From positions 225,073,882 to 225,137,881 of the forward strand of contig NC_073746.1 of NCBI RefSeq assembly GCF_029784135.1: a stretch of DNA of 64,000 nucleotides. Reading direction: 5' to 3'. The position numbers and the translations under genes are program-made. This DNA comes from Toxorhynchites rutilus septentrionalis. Its lineage: Eukaryota > Arthropoda > Insecta > Diptera > Culicidae. A model generated the notes under the pieces. That model ran no database searches. It had not been told where the DNA came from and saw nothing but the letters and a program-made list of their open reading frames with translations. Below are positions 29,699 through 42,966 of the stretch, in pieces; positions within the stretch are counted from its first letter, which is position 1; every line of letters begins with the position of its first letter.

Positions 29699-32600
29699 TT
29701 TTAATAATAATTTGACTGTTTTTTAGTTCGATTGTAGACGACACAGTTTGTAGGTTGTAGACGATACAACTTATTTGCATGTCGCAAACTCGAACGAAGG
29801 AGTTGTCGTACTACTTGAAAACGTTGGTTATGATTGGTTAGCGTAAGTTTTCCACAATCATATAAAAAGACCCGAGCAAATCCAGTATATTTGTCTCCGT
29901 ATTTCGTTGGGATGTATGTCCTCAACGCACACCATGCGTCTCGAGGTTTTGGCAGGCTTACTTCCACTAAAAGATCGCTTCAACTTCAACGGTTTTTCAT
30001 CCGGTGTAAGGTTATGAACCCATTGGTGATCGGAAATTTTGAGTGCATTATCCAGACACTGTTATGTGATCACCTTTGTCTGAATTCCTTCACATTGCTC
30101 AATTCCGGGTAATGAGAGGGGTGACTCATTAGCAAAGGTATGTGCAATTGAAAGGCGATATTTATCAGCGTCAAATCACCTTCAATGAATTTTATTCTTT
30201 AGTCCGTAAAAATACCAAAATACCATCGCAAACCAGCATCGCAAATGGAACGAAGATGAATTGGGCCGGTGGCATCACTCGATTATCCCTAAGGTTAGCC
30301 ACAAACCGTGGTTCAAAAGCCCGGACTTTATTCGCACCTTCCCCCGACTCACGTTCTCGGCGTTTGTGGTCAAGATTACCAGGTTCAGTAGCGTGTTTTT
30401 AGTCTAAAAAAAAATGTTATCCTACTATTTTTTCAGTAAATCAGTGTTCAAATCTGTGTACAAATATCAAGTTTATATTTTGAGCATATTCTTGGCAAAA
30501 TGATTTAGCGATGTATACCATAAGCATATTTACTGTAATAAAAAACCCTCCATTGATTGATTGAAACGTAATGGAAGTTTGAACTGTTATCGGGATAAGC
30601 TTGTTTTCGCTGCGCTATTTGAATGCTCTTATGGACAACCCCTTATCTTAATTCTAAATAAGACAAATTGAGTTGATCGATATTTTGCAGCTTGGAATCG
30701 AAGCATACAAAGTAAATTCATAGTAGTTCATAGCACGCAAAAATGAACTGTTTTAGACATTTTGACAATAACCGATTTATATAAGACGTACATTTGGAGA
30801 CGTACTAACAATGGAACGAATTTTTTTAAAATCTGTAAAGCCTTTGTGAAACCAAAAAAATCTGTAATCTGTAACTAAAGATTCTGGGTGGTGACTGTTC
30901 GTGTCCAGCCTCTACCAAGAAAGTGGTGATCTTTCAAACAAATTCAGCTACTACAAAGGTGACAGTCCCTCCCTACAACATGTATGTTGTAAGTCGTCAA
31001 CAGTCACTTTCAATAATTTGTAAGTAATTCGGGTTTTCGTGATGCGCAAGTTCTCCCTGCTTAGGCACCTTTTGATAACTGGAGAGCAAATGTCCAAATC
31101 AATTTAGCTTGATTCATTTAGAATCCGGAATTACAGAAGCAGTTGTATCTTGGTATTGATTAAAAATTAGAAATAGCAAAATGCAAAATGTTTTTATATC
31201 AAAATGTTGAAGGGTCTCCATATAGATATTTTAACGTCCGCCTCTTCTATGGCACTCAGAATCATCTAGCCTTCTGGGTTTTTAGATTAATTGAAAATTT
31301 CTTTTTGACGGGATATAACATCATTCTACCTATCTGTAAAATGTACATCCACAACGAAAAAATAGAACAATTTTTTTGCCAAATTCACAACTTTCTATAA
31401 CACCCGTCCAGCAACCGAATGACAGCAAAAAAGGACCTTTAGGTGCGTATAGACAGATTTGAAGATATGTCCTCATAATGACGACATTTGTTCTTCTGTG
31501 AAGACGTCCATTGTTGTTTAGTTGATATGTGGGAAAACTTACAGACTCTTTGAGTTTGTGTAACAATAGTCAAAAGCATTATTGGTCCCAACTGAAAAAA
31601 AAATTTTTTCATAGAGATCGGTTGAGCTTTTCTCACTGGCGGTCTTCCATTAGAGGTCAGTTACATTTCTCCTGCAAATATTCGGAACCATTCACAGTGG
31701 AAAAATATATTTGGGATCCATGATGGAAGTATGTGATGACATTTTTCGTGCTATGTAAATACATTAACAAACACAGAAATTGTCTGGCATCACTGGTGTA
31801 GACATTCGGATGAATGGAAATGTTGTGTCAAGGCAAGGATGTCACATTTGAACTGCTCGATCGTATTCGAGTCGAACAAATTCCAGAATGCAAAATTCGA
31901 GTTCGCTCAGATCGTGTCAACGGATCGGATCCTAGAGTAATGATGATTCACTTTTCTTCATTCCTAATAACGGATGAATTGCGCCACACGTTCATTGTTC
32001 AACGATAGCTGGTAGTTGACTTGAATAGAGAACAATAGCTTATTCTTTGCTAAAAAATCCCGAAGAAAAGTTACAGAACTATTCACATTTTCTTCTTGTA
32101 TAGTAGAATTCTCTATCATACAAGTAAAGTTTATAACATTTATTTCAGAAAATTTTTAATCAATGGAAATAAAATTCATAATGTTTTTTTTCAAATTGTT
32201 ATGGTTATGTAATTGGTTATGTTTTAAAGACATATCAACAATCGGAATGGAATTAGATTCGCTAATATAATTTAAGCCACAGGAAGAAAGGTTTGGTTAG
32301 AATAATAACAACAAAGTTATGTGGAATACATTTCTACTTTAGGAATAATATAAAAGCATAATTGTTCTCCAGATAGGCAATAAACACGAAGATGCTTTCT
32401 CTCAAAGAAGCGAAGTGCATAAGCAGATCTGCGCTTCCCATATATGAAACGCACATTCCGGGAAAACCACACGTAAAGCATATTAAAATCATCGAATATC
32501 ATTCACAGCTCATAAAGTGCATCTTTTATTGACCTGCGTACGTGCCCACGTTTTACATATTTTTGCTGTTCGCACAGTCTTGACTGCTTTATATTTTACT

Positions 32601-35600
32601 GCTCTGTCTCAGTGACTAAATATGTATTAAATGACAAATACAAGGTGCGTTTCAAAGTAAACGAACTTATTGGAAAACTGAAAATTGGATTATTCATTCA
32701 ACAAAAGTAAACAAATCTGTTAAAAAAAAACTCATCTGGATGTTGGTGGATATTTTGAAATTGGGATGTGATAGACAGTACCAAAAATTCCGATTGGTTT
32801 ACGCTATCATTTGCCTATACTTGTCTCCCCAACTATCCGTAAAGGCCCATTTATACGGTGCTAGTAGCTGACTTGAAAATAAGCAGCTACTGAGCCGGTG
32901 AACTTGCTTGACAATTGGTTGACTCACCACACAGTGTGAGCAGCTGACGAGAAACTAGATACTACAGCACGGATTTACCAGGAATGCCAGGTGATTTTAC
33001 AAATGTCCACCAAATAGTCAGAAATAGCAATCAGATCCGAATTTGACAGATGATTGAATATTAGCAGTTTTCCTCTAAGGTTTTTAGTTGCATTTATCAT
33101 TATAAAATTTTATCGCGAAATACACGCTGACTGTGTATAAAAATACTTTGTGCTGTAGTTCATCGAACTGAAGGTACTATCCGAAAAAAGGAGAAAGGCA
33201 AAAGGATTTGGGCAATACTGAAGGAACTGGCTTTCTTCTGGAATATCGTACAGAGTATTGTCGACGTTTTCAGAATCTCGAGAGCATCCATAGCTAAGAT
33301 AATTCCGGAAGAATGTGATGCTATGAATGGCAGTCTGAAGGATTGTTTTGAATTTTTTTTATTCCGCCTTAACAGCAGCTCCGTGTACCAATTTGTGAAA
33401 TGAAAATGATAGTAGGTTTGCAGGTGGAATAAATACAAAAATCAAAATAATGAATGAAAATGTACTTTTATAATTCGAATATGTGTTCTGTTTCTTAGAA
33501 CAATACTTTTTTTTGCAAGTTGTGAGTGAATTTTGAATGATAATTGTGTCTGATAATGATTCTATATTAGAGATTTTAAAGAAAAGTATCTCAAAAATAA
33601 AGCGTGCCCACCAGCGTGCAAAACAAAATAACAACGATTTCGTTTAGAAACTATGAGGGTTTTATTTGTTTTTCCAAAAATTTTCAAGTTTATAAATATC
33701 TTCGCATATTTTCAAATATCCTAAAAATAGAGACATTTCTTTACATTTGAAATTCAAAAAACTTTGAAGTAGCTCGCACGCCGAATCACACATGACAGTA
33801 ACTGTCATGATGTGTTCACACGGTGTGAGTAGCTGCACTGCAGTAACTGAATAGACCGACTCGTATGCTTACTCGCACTGTCTGAACCCGACTTAACAGC
33901 CGTCAATTCAACAATGGTTTCAGATATCATCAAATTAAATATTTTTTCCGAAAAATATTTTCTTTTATGAGCCACTTAACTGAATTAAGCTTTGTTAACA
34001 CTTTTTTTTCTATGATGTGAAAAATTCTGAAAAATCCGTTTGAGAGATAGTTTTAAAATATATTTGATTGTAAACTCTAAATATGAACAAAAATTATATC
34101 GTAGTCAAATATTTGCACCTAATTCAACACTAAAGTTATCCAAACCCTTACTAAGGGTTCGTGTTCTCCTATAATCACTGCCATACACATTATTTTCCTA
34201 GAAATTTTCAAGTAGAACTGAAAATCTCAATCACCTTCCGTTTTCGCTCCGTTACCCGTCTCAACACCATCGTATTGCGTCAGCTGGACAATCAATTAGA
34301 CAATTTCAAACAGTGTCTAATTGATGATTGTTTGTATGGATCTCACAGTCCTTCTTTGCCCCGTAGCACTGGGAATGTTTCCGAATCGTGGATCAAGTGT
34401 TTTATTTGGTGGAGATGAACTCCTGTCCCTGTCTGCATGCATTCTCTGTATTGCCAGTGGTTCTGCTGGCCCTGGAGACTGTTTATTTTAGAGGACGACT
34501 TCAAACCGATACACAAAGTGTGAGAGCCAACGGCAGACAAGACAAAATCGCTTCGGGAAGAGAAAAAGAGCAACGGAGAAGAAATCTCCTAATTACAACA
34601 TAAATATTAGCCCGAGACATGACATTGTGAATTACGAGCCTGGACGGCGCGGGCGAACGGGAATGTAGCAGGGATGGGAAAACGATACACAGAACTAGAA
34701 CGAGATCTGCTCGGGGTGACTGCTGACGATATGAACTACCTACAAGTGCTGTGTGTTGTCGAGACTGCGATCTGATCTTTATGAGATTATCGACACACTT
34801 GAAAGCAGTGCTGATAGCAGTAGATCACAGCGTGGCCACACTCGTAAATGCATTGGCTTGGTTTGGTAGGTAGACGTAAACATTGGATTTTTTTTCTGCT
34901 ATTTACCTGCGGGATAGATTCGTAGGGGGTGGATATTTTTGTTAGTTCGATTTGTGTTTATTTTATTGTTTGAAGCTGATAAATCAATTCGTAGATGTAT
35001 TCAAATTTTGATAAATCCAACAATCGTGCACAGACTTATCAATGAATTCATTCAGAAAATCCTAGTCTAATGACTATCGTTTGGCGTTAGAATTGCCGTA
35101 CTGCGGGAGGCAACATCAATTGCAAACTTGCTTTTCTATTTTCCACCCGCCGCTTGTTGAAAACTAACTGCCGTTGTGTCAATGTTGGTTTAATTGGAAA
35201 ACAAAATAATCGATCGAACGCTAATTATTTGTTTGTAGTAACAGAAGTAGGAGACAACAGCTAATCGCGTTAATTCGAGCTAGGATGGTGATCAGAAGCA
35301 AAGTAATGTGTAGTAAATTTAGTTATGGAACAATGTGGGAAATATTGTTAACAATAACATTTTTCAATTGCATTGGAAGTTATGCAAGGGTCTGGAAATA
35401 ATCATGCAAGAAGGAAAGAGAAAAATATTGTGCATACAGTGTGGTCTGTGTCTAAACTTGCTAAAATGCTGGATTAACGCTGGTATACCATATAGCGTGC
35501 ACTTGAAAATATTATGGAATATTGACAACGAATTGACAATTGACAAAGAATTCAAAAATAAAACAATAACTCCTACCGATACAAACAAACAAGCAAACAA

Positions 35601-36985
35601 CCAAATTGGTTTAATCAGAACAGCATGTTTAGAATCCTTGCATGAAAGCTGTATGATCAGCTGCTGACCAAAGTTGATGAATGTCTTCTGATGGACTATA
35701 AAACCTTATGAGAGGTCGATTTCGAGCCTACCTGGTCGCAAAAGCTGGGTCTGACAGAAGACGGACAAATTTTCGAATTAGAATTAGAATTTAGAATAAT
35801 AATTAATTATAATAAAACTACGGTAATGGACTGACGAACTTCGAATCTTCGGATCTCAAACCGATCATGTGAGACATGTGAGAACATGTGAGTTGCGGGA
35901 GTTGATCGCAATCAGTGTTGCTACACATACATATTTATCTGGAATGGTACGGTTTTTTTTGTACATATTACAGATTTTTGTACAAATGTACAGATAGGTA
36001 CAGATTTTCTGGAGTGATAGATTAATAACATGTGGATTTAGTAAAACTGATGAGGTGGAGATTTGATATCGATGATTGAACCCTCAAGGCCGCTACAATG
36101 TTAAATCCCACAAACAATCTCAATCGAACAAGCATCAAAGTAGTATTGGAAGCATTTTCAGGTTGCTCTGATGGGAAATGGAAACCGTACCTGAATATGA
36201 AATTGCTCCGTCGTAAAGAAATCTTTGTTGGACGAAAAACGGTTGTCTGAAAAGAAATGTTAGTTTACTCGCATATGGCTGAAAGATTTCCATTCAACCA
36301 TGCTCACTACTATCTGCGAGGAATCTCACGTTGTTTCAATGTCCAATACTACTGAATTAGAAGATCATTCGAAGAACGGCAATAATATGTATGCAGCGAT
36401 GGCAGCTATCAGAACAATGGATGGCGAAGGCAGATAATTTTTAAGGATATTTGTAGTAGTTTTTCGTGGAGCTGATCAAGCAAATGAGAAAAAGACTAGA
36501 TTTTGATGATACGTATGCTCAGAAGGTGAAGGCAGAAATCAAAAATAAAAGATTCGCTTCGACATTTTCAAATCTAAATACAATTAAAACATACTTTTTT
36601 ACTTTTTCTGGGCTCGAAAAATGGCGCGAACTATCGAAAGGCAATCATTGTCGGATATAAACTGAGTTTGTTTCGTCCAATGGCAAATACTACAAATAGG
36701 TAGCTATAACCGTTCACCTCAATGCTATTTTGTCGACCCAAAATCCAGAATAGCTTTGTGTGAGAAGATCTAAATGACACAATCTTTAAACATTGACTTG
36801 AACGTATGGAACAATTTCGAGGGAGGAAAAGAAATGCCAAGAGAATGCATCGTTACTCACTTGGTTTTTTTCTGGAGCAGTAGACTAGCACTGATCTAAC
36901 ACAATATCAATCGACCAACTTTACTTAAATTCAGTTTTTACGTCAGATGGCGTCATATGTTTATGCGTTGTTCTATTTAATAATA
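29699..36985. other. Intronic sequence, few recognisable items
   Basis: No gene supported. Noted: a pogo-type MITE fragment at 31107-31165 (GCTTGATTCATTTAGAATCC); blocks with TGTGAGCAGCTGAC at 32860-32960 and GTGTGAGTAGCTGCAC at 33820-33850 that may be ends of one ~1-kb element; a GC-richer stretch at 34330-34600 with unrecognised frames; a relative of the TGTTGCCACA MITE end with GTACAGAT words at 35912-36022. Frames at 31814-32008 and 35335-35667 show no domain. Confidence 0.45.
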
Positions 36986-37062
36986 CAGGTCGTATTCGAT
37001 TATTCGGAGTGTTGAATTTTTTTTTCTCTCCGGATAATCGAATTCTAATCGAATCATTAATA
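36986..37062. repeat. Short inverted repeat, pogo-like end
   Basis: After TA, CAGGTCGTATTCGATTATTCGG is followed, past a T-run, by CTCCGGATAATCGAATTC, its near reverse complement. It resembles a collapsed pogo/Tigger terminus just upstream of the transposase fossil at 37221. The right boundary is uncertain. Confidence 0.45.
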
Positions 37063-37220
37063 AATCAAAAGAAAATCTCTCAGTGAACGTAAAATAACTA
37101 TGATTTGCACTGATTTATTCGTATATTGCAAAATCGTAGCCAGAAATTGTCTGGCGCCCCCTGGGGGAGGGGTAATGTTTTGAAAATCGAAAAACAATAT
37201 TCATTGCCTTGTTGCAGCTC

Positions 37221-37420
37221 ATGGACCAAAATATTATTCCAACTACGAGTAAAAGCTTATACGTGAGCTTTTTGGATGCCAAGGAGAGTTCGATGACATG
37301 GTTAAGCGATTCAACATTAGGGATGTTATGTTTTAGGTAGCCGGGGCTTGGGACGAGGTACCGGCTGATTACTTTGTCAAGTCATGGAAAATGCAGATAT
37401 CCTGTTGTCGGTTGTAAAAG
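37221..37420 (+). pseudogene. pogo/Tigger-type transposase remnant
   Basis: Starts near MDQNIIP in one frame, then after a frameshift reads VKRFNIRDVMF, a TAG stop, VAGAWDEVPADYFVKSWK. This echoes the end of pogo/Tigger DDE domains (catalytic MDQN, later KDVIY..AEAWDEV...KSW), by memory. A later stretch with DEDEESDNWV near 37610 may belong to the same protein in another frame. Frameshift plus stop make it non-functional. It could be the source class of the TA-flanked MITEs in this window. Confidence 0.5.
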
Positions 37421-37779
37421 AACGCATACTTTCGATTCTGCAGAAATTGATTGACCAGGACAATACCGTACACGACGATGATGTTGAGTTTCAGGCTCAG
37501 ATCGACGATGGTATAGTTGTTTTGTATCCAATTACATTATTCTACGATGATAAAAATTCGGATTCGACTACCTTATCAATACATCATCAGTTTTGGACCT
37601 ACATCGTATTGATGAAGATGAAGAGTCCGACAATTGGGTTTCAAATGAAATAGCCTTATATGGAATCCAAAAAGTTATTGGGCTAAGGAATACGGATTGT
37701 CATTGGAAAGGAAACTCCTGCTGCGAAAATTACGTAAAAATATTTTAGAGAAAAAGGTTTTTTTTTGTTTTTAATTAAA

Positions 37780-38260
37780 TTATGCACGCCAATGAATGTA
37801 TGGGAAAAAAGTGACCTTCGAATTTCCGAAAGAGACTTCCTACAAAATGTTGAATCTCGCGAAAAAATACCCTATGTAAAACTTCAGCTCAATCGGACTT
37901 TATTTACTGGTGTCGCACATCCGTCAAAGTTTCAGTTTTTTGAAAACCGTAAAATCACCCAAGGGATATTATCATAAATCGAAAGTCGGAATTTAGATGA
38001 CAAAAAATCCAGATGACAGTAGATCCCGACGTTTTATGTAATTTGAAGACATTTGGCATCAACTTTTTTTTCGAAGCTCCGATTTCATGCACTCTCCTCT
38101 TGGGTGATTTACGGTTTTCGGGAGACTCAAACTTTGGCGTCTTTGCGACAATAGTAGAAAAAGTTCGATTGACCTGGAATGTTGTATAGTGTATGTATTT
38201 TAGAGCAAATTAACATTTTTCAGTAAGACCCATTCGTAAATTTGAGATGAACTTTTTCAA
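37780..38260. repeat. Diverged copy of the 22.45-kb dispersed repeat
   Basis: CCTTCGAATTTCCGAAAGAG, AAAACTTCAGCTCAATCGGAC and later GAAGACATTTGGCATCAAC run parallel to the sequence after 22452, with many changes. No gene. Confidence 0.45.
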
Positions 38261-40472
38261 TGGCACTCTAATGCACATCGTTACTCATGAATTTGTTCTC
38301 AAACTGAAATAAATAATACTTACAACTTACAAGTTTTACTGTTATGTGATAAAATCGTAACATATGAAGATGCTTATTAGACATCTTTTGAGAATCCAGT
38401 AAATCAAAGGACTATGTTTGCGCTAGTAAATTCCGTAAAAAATATTTTTTGTAGATGTTTTATCTATTTTGTTTGCCGTTTTCTTGTTAAGTGTGTGAAA
38501 AAGTAAAAATCTTCTATAAATGGATTATTTTTTTTTCTTTTATGCAGAAATCTCCATTAAAATTAGCATTGCAGTAATGTTCGGAATTTGAATCAGTTTT
38601 CGACGCATGCTTCAAATTCCGAACAGAAGATTTTTGAACACATTATTTTCAGGCAAATACAGCAACAGTTGACAAATTGGGGTACAATGACAAACCAATT
38701 CTGGAGCAACAATCTAAAAATACCATTTTTAACAAATGTTTGTAAGCTCTTTTCTTAGGTGGCAGGCGCAAGCCAATGAGAGTAAAATTGATTTTCTTGG
38801 TCAGGTTTTGTCTTAGAGCGGTTCCCAAAGACTTCGGACCTGGACGTCGCCTTATAGAGGGCGCTTGGGTCGAGTGACCAAGGTCTCAACCCGCACCCTC
38901 TTAAACTGTCACCTATTATATGTAGACAGCCCCTTTTATGGACTATAACTCCCAAAGGTACGAAGAACATATCATTCGCATTTTTGCTGTTCGGAATTTG
39001 AGACAAAAGTGTTCGGAACTTGAGTCAATGACATTGTTTTCTCCCATGAATATATATTTGTAAATCAATTTTTTTGTAGTCAAATGAAAAAAGGCTTTAT
39101 TGTATCCAAAAGTCAAATTAATTTTGCGAAGGAGTACCATTTTGAGTAACGACACACTGTTTAATGGCCAACAAAGCTTAAGTGTTCGGAGTTTGTGGCA
39201 AAACGGTACATGATTTTCTTGTAAGCTGAGGTTTTTTCACATCGAATATCTGAAAATCAGAGATGTGATTTTTTTCGTTTTTGAGTTATGATTTTTCATA
39301 GTGAACCGTTGGTCCGAAAAATATTTTTTTCTCCTTTTTTCCAAAAATGATTTTTTTTATATTCATAACTTTTGAACTAATGGATCGATTCATATGATCG
39401 ACATATAAAATTGAATTTTGGATATGTTATATTAAAAACCTCAGCTTTCAGGAAAAAATATAAAAAATATGGCGCACTTGGTCCCGAGACCATGTAAATT
39501 ATGAAAAACGAATACAATCAATAATAACGAAAACAAAATCCAATTTTGTGGCAAGTATAATATTTTTTTAAGAAAGACTAGTTTATTGGCTTCAATTTGA
39601 TATGTGATCGTCTAAATCGGTCCAGTAGTTCAAAAATTTGAATTCTTCAAAAAATTCGTTTTCAGAAAAATGGGAAAAAATTGATTTTTCGGACCACCCT
39701 AAACGGAAAATGGGTACCCTATTGAAAAAATAAAAAAATGCGTTACGCAAAATCCAGATATCTGATTGAAATATGATGTTCGACAAAGTTGTTGGGAAAC
39801 TAATGAACTATTTGAGAAAAATTATATTTGAAATGAGTTGTTCAAAAATCTTGCTCAAAAACTTAATTTAAAACTAAAAACTTTTTTATATAAAAACTAT
39901 TTTATATCACCCTCCCTTCGATATTTATTTGTACATTTTTATTGGAAAGCCCTTTCGCTTGCGGCTTTCTTGTTAGCCTACCATTATATTGAATTTAAAC
40001 CGTTATTATAGTTTCAGATCTTGGATAAAGTGTAGAATTTTAACACGTTCATTTCAACTTACTTTGCACACCGTTTTCTGATCCCATATCACAGAATGGA
40101 GTCTGAATCCCCATTCCCAGTGTTGAATTCCGGAAGATGTATCCGACAACTATTTTATCTACTCAGACAGTTTCTAATTAATCGAAGCTGTCCGATCGAT
40201 AAATCTTGCAGGCGTATCTAAGCTTGTACGAATTTTCATTTAGACAGGGCTCAATTATCCAAATCACTAAGGGTTCTAGGATGACAATCTGAATTACCGT
40301 CGATTGTTACTTCAATTTTATGAACTGATATCACAGTGTGATTTCCCTTCTCTAATCCTCATCTGTTGAAACGTCTTGCTTCGTCTCAGTTCCAAGCCAA
40401 TTGGATTTCCCTGGTATAAGCTTTAGTTATTACAATATTATTAGTCTTAACAAATACACTTTATTTGACACT
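38261..40472. other. Intronic sequence, nothing recognised
   Basis: AT-rich low-complexity sequence, with a GC-richer patch at 38780-38910 that I cannot assign. No ORF with a recognisable domain. Confidence 0.45.
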
Positions 40473-40600
40473 CAGGTTTTTTTCACGCGGGAGATACGTA
40501 CCTCGTAAAAAAACCGCGTTAATTGGAAAATCCGCGTAAAAAACCTCGTAAAAAAACCTCGTAAAAAACCGCGTAAAAAAACCTTGTATCCTTGTATAGT
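40473..40600. repeat. Short tandem repeat of AAAAAACCKCGT units
   Basis: About seven imperfect copies of a 12-19-nt unit (AAAAAACCTCGT / AAAAAACCGCGT), beginning with CAGGTTTTTTTCACGCGG. The CAG start and CCGCG words recall the pogo-like MITE ends, so it may be a degraded MITE with an internal minisatellite. Confidence 0.6.
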
Positions 40601-41232
40601 AGAGATTGAATCTGTAAACGCGATTGAGTCTAATAAATAAACGCTGTAAAAAAAAGAGATGAATGATCTATTAAGCATCATGTTTGTAGAAACGGATTGT
40701 TTTTAGACAAAATTATATTGTTCTACATATGTAAATCAAATGACATAAATTCTCAAATTACACATCCCATTTCTATGCAACAAATCCACAATGAACGTAA
40801 TGCGCAGAATGTGGTCAAAGCTGAATAACGATTTTTCAAATGTTCCTTGTGCTTAATTCACGACACGTGTCAACTTTATAAAATTCTCAATTAAGGAAGG
40901 ACTTACTCGAGGATAGTTCACAAATCAATTCAATAATGTTATCTAAACTCGTTCTCCGTTCTCGTGTTCTCGTGCAAACTTAGATCGTTTTATGGTCGTC
41001 AAAATTGAGCTGGTAAGTGAACCATTCAAGTCACTGAGGTATGATGAGCAGCTACAGGCAAAACAAGAATTGTTTCCAGAAAAATGTACTGTTTGATGCG
41101 GTTTATGGGCCGTTGGAATCATCGATCCGTATTTGTTCAGCGTTCACGTATTTTTTCAATAGCCGCCACGTTACTGTCATTGGAGCCCGAGAATACGCAA
41201 TACAATATCATATGAGAGATATCGGACGATGT
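40601..41232. other. Intronic sequence, nothing recognised
   Basis: No gene, RNA or defined repeat seen. Confidence 0.4.
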
Positions 41233-41236
41233 TTAA

Positions 41237-41964
41237 GGGAGTATTCTAGTCTAGAAGTTTGAAAAAAAAATTTGTTTTTCCCTTCATATTTCTGTAATTT
41301 AGGCATTCAAGAATACACCATAGAAAGACCTTATCGAAAATCCCATTATTTACCGAGTTAGAGCCATTTTAGTGATGCGGTATTTAACCTGGTGCGGCCA
41401 TAACAATAAACTTCAAACGCGTTTTTATCGAAACTAGTTTTCCTAAGCTGGCGTACACGATATCTCAAGTTCTACTGAACCGATTCTTGTCGAAATTATA
41501 TGAATACAATCTTTATGCATCTCTCTATCGCACGAACCTCTAAAAAATGATATTTTTCAAATGTTACTTTTTTTTTAAATCGGGAAACGTAAGAAAAAAT
41601 GTTTCAAGTCGCATTTTTATTTTGAAACGGCCGCCATTTAGTCAAAAAAGATTATTTGGAGCTGTCCGAGGTTCATACGATAGCGGCATCTTTACTGATT
41701 TAGCATCTGTTCAATTTTTTGTTTCAGATAACCAGAATGGCTGGATTCATGTACGCCATGGCACAACTTTTTTTGAATCCTCTCACTTCATCAGCTTGTA
41801 ACTATTCTAGTTATGAATATTTTTTCTTCTTTCGATTTTTGATTTATTGTTAAAAGATAGATGAACAAATAATGTTATAATGGATCGGGAGAATACTCTT
41901 TGTATTATTTTTGCGTAGTTCGAAAAAACGTCCGAAATTCGAGTCTCTACACTAGAATACACCC
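41237..41964. mobile_element. TTAA-flanked MITE (728 bp)
   Basis: TTAA at 41233-41236 and 41965-41968 flank ends GGGAGTATTCTAGTCTAGAAG and, inverted, GGGTGTATTCTAGTGTAGAG. TTAA duplication is typical of piggyBac-like elements, though some mosquito MITEs of unclear class also use it. No transposase is present. A copy in the opposite orientation is at 55908-56285. Confidence 0.82.
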
Positions 41965-41968
41965 TTAA

Positions 41969-42723
41969 AAGAATGGTGCAAAATTGAACCAATCGCATGA
42001 AATTATCTTAAAGAAGTAAATAAAATGGCAGCTTTCACGTGTTTTATTTGAATTGAAAAAAACGAGTCTCCTCAAAATCACCCCCCATAAATAATATACA
42101 ACAACATATAACAAAGAACGCATTGAGTGCATTTAGATCTTCCAGAAATGCACAACAAGCATACGACGGATACGAGAGACTCAGAGGCTTTCTGAGGAGC
42201 TTAAGAGAGATAGCTCGTTCAATGCTATTCTATGACCGGATGATAAGATTGGATAATCGATAAAATCCTACGAGAACTGCGAGTGAGACAATATAAAGTA
42301 GCAACTCCAACAAGAAACCTCGACATGAATAAGATCCGAGTGATCGTTCCTGCGTTCCAATGTTAGCACCATTTAATAATATGAAAATTGGTGCCACAAA
42401 AATAAATGATCAAACTTCACAACATGTTGTTCGAAAAATTATAATGCTTTGAAATGCTATTGTAATCTTAACTGTGTTAAAAATCACCAGGAGCCAGTGA
42501 ATGTCAGATAAAACAAATAAGAATGTATACACAACGAATAAATATTCGTAGTCGGAAACAGCTGAAAGCCACTGAAACCATTCATTTCCAAAAAATTGAT
42601 TTCCAAATAATTAATTCAATGAATCGATATCGAAACACATATTGCCCTTGATACATGGTCATATCGGTAGCACCAAAGACAATGTTTTCCGAATTGCACG
42701 TCCAACCAAGCAGCGTGTCTATT
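41969..42723. other. Sequence left of the exon 1 donor
   Basis: Includes a phrase (GGTGCAAAATTGAACC, ~41975) that recurs inverted at ~54530. Otherwise nothing recognised. Confidence 0.4.
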
Positions 42724-42725
42724 AC

Positions 42726-42966
42726 CTTCAATCTCCTTCATCGGTGTGGATCCATTTTTGTACGGCGATGTGTTCCAGTACTCTGTGGGCGTATAGTGGT
42801 GGTGGAAGTCAACGGCCATTTCTGCAGAACCAGTGGCCGCGGTATGTAGGGCCTCATATGGCGAAGTGATGCCCATATTAGGGCCTCCATGGACGGCAAG
42901 AGCTGCTGCTGTTCCGATGCCACCGCTATCGGAATGTCTAATGCCGCTGAAGTCCAAGTGGTGCAT
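42726..42966 (-). CDS. Probable first coding exon of the T-box gene
   Basis: From ATG at 42966 the minus strand encodes 80 residues beginning MHHLDFSGIRHSDSGGIG, then AAALAVHGG, PYEALHTAATG, FHHHYTPTEYWN, ending PMKEIE. It reaches the donor GAAG|GTAATA (GT at 42725-42724) with one base left over. That base plus the two leading bases of the exon at 19379 make GCG (Ala), so the two exons join in frame. Codon choice and composition look coding, with His-, Ala- and Gly-rich content like many homeotic and T-box N-termini. There is no domain, so membership in the T-box gene rests on strand, phase and absence of another gene between. A GTG nine codons upstream is not a plausible start. Confidence 0.55.

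Larger units (their letters stand above)
19380..42725 (-). other. Probable first intron of the T-box gene (23.3 kb)
   Basis: Runs from the donor after exon 1 (GAAG|GTAATA, GT at 42725-42724) to the acceptor before exon 2. The phases match: exon 1 leaves one base, exon 2 supplies two. No other convincing exon lies between, and the interval is filled with mobile-element remains listed separately. If exon 1 belongs to another gene, this label is wrong for its right part. Confidence 0.5.

Noticed and set aside
32860..33895. A ~1-kb element bounded by AGCAGCTGAC / GTAGCTGCAC words
   Set aside because: The two ends do not align as terminal inverted repeats well enough and no target duplication was found.
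42642..42869. Plus-strand frames opposite the probable first exon
   Set aside because: The minus frame has an ATG, a donor and a matching phase; the plus frames have neither signals nor motifs.
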